From positions 186,001 through 250,000 of the forward strand of contig NW_005178620.1 in assembly GCF_000350225.1 (NCBI RefSeq): 64,000 nucleotides of DNA, in the 5' to 3' direction. Below, piece after piece: positions 63,526 to 64,000 of this stretch. The notes below the pieces were generated by a model that was not told where the DNA came from, made no database searches, and saw nothing but the letters and a program-made list of their open reading frames with translations. Source of the stretch: Chondrus crispus. Lineage: Eukaryota; Rhodophyta; Florideophyceae; Gigartinales; Gigartinaceae. Both the position numbers and the translations under genes were made by a program. The number at the start of each line of letters is the position of its first letter. Positions within the stretch are counted from its first letter, which is position 1.

Positions 63526-64000
63526 TCCTCATGGGGTCGTCTTTACTCGTCGTCGCCGTCTCGTGGGTCTAAGTAGCGCGAATGACAAACTATAATGCGG
63601 ACAGTCTGTTCTTGCGGTCCGTCAGTCTCCAGAAAGAGCAAAATAGTACACGTATTATTCTTATTATACTACCAATGCGGCTTTTGATACGCAGATTTCC
63701 GACATGACTGCGGAAAAAACAAGTTGACACAGTACCATACTACTTTGTGGGAGGCAAAGCGAGGGAGCGTTGCGATAGAGGCGGAAAGATCGCTGCTAGA
63801 TGTAGAGTGGTTTGCAGCTTTGTGGAGTAGATTTTCTAGCGTGCGATCTGTACAGCAAGAAACCGCCGGGAAATTCAATTCTAGAACTGGAATGGTTGCG
63901 TTGATGTGCTGTGCAAGTTTGTGATTTGGTACAGTACATGTTTTGGTGCTGCTCCCAAGGGGTGCTGCCTTGGGAGCAATCGTGTGTTTGATACGACACA
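63526..64000. other. right-edge stretch, probably copia 2 leader or LTR
   Basis: No gene. The sequence upstream of Gag should contain the 5' LTR and primer site of element 2 but no second copy exists for comparison. A 29-bp hairpin (arms 63950-63960 and 63968-63978, 11 bp, perfect) is near the edge. Confidence 0.35.

Overview
The window reads as nuclear DNA of a eukaryote, most likely a florideophyte red alga such as Chondrus crispus (inference). The long coding tracts are nearly intron-free. There is an animal-type heme peroxidase, a Rossmann-type 826-residue protein with an ordinary eukaryotic ATG context, and a dense load of LTR retrotransposons and cut-and-paste transposons. No bacterial operon signals, rRNA or CRISPR arrays were seen. 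I could not run homology searches, so family calls rest on motifs I can read.

Layout. 1-6.1 kb holds broken host-type genes on both strands: a GST-like C-terminal domain, a truncated membrane-anchored metallophosphoesterase, the tail of serine hydroxymethyltransferase (SHMT), a 462-codon unknown protein and an ARP5-like fragment. 6.7-10.5 kb is a large transposase-like gene in two frames (minus strand). 12.2-14.0 kb is a Ty3/gypsy Gag-protease gene with no Pol. 15.8-21.3 kb is a second, clearly decayed Tnp2/Plavaka (CACTA superfamily) transposase on plus, divergent from an unknown minus-strand gene. 21.9-30.8 kb is a Ty3/gypsy chromovirus on minus (LTR, PBS, Gag, protease, RT, RNase H, integrase, chromodomain) with several nonsense changes; a candidate unrelated LTR abuts its 3' side. 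30.9-33.9 kb is a Mutator-like transposase (minus). 34.8-36.6 kb is a heme peroxidase pseudogene. 37.0-41.9 kb is a Ty1/copia element with short LTRs. 41.9-46.7 kb is gene-poor.

46.9-49.4 kb is the one convincingly intact host gene (826 aa), preceded by a duplicated 48-bp leader. 49.7-51.8 kb is tandem-repeat rich. 51.9-56.3 kb holds decayed ORFs including a Ulp1/C48 protease and a zinc-finger protein, facing a minus-strand ORF. 56.8-58.2 kb is a Crypton-like tyrosine recombinase in three frames. 58.4-59.0 kb is a 145-bp tandem array. 59.3-63.5 kb is a second copia element, split by a 627-bp solo LTR with a perfect 5-bp target duplication.

The genes do not form one pathway. The region behaves as a mobile-element accumulation zone with gene fragments. 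Two patterns cut across it: near-perfect short palindromes (25-31 bp arms) built from different local sequences, and in-frame stops that mostly look like C-to-T or G-to-A changes.
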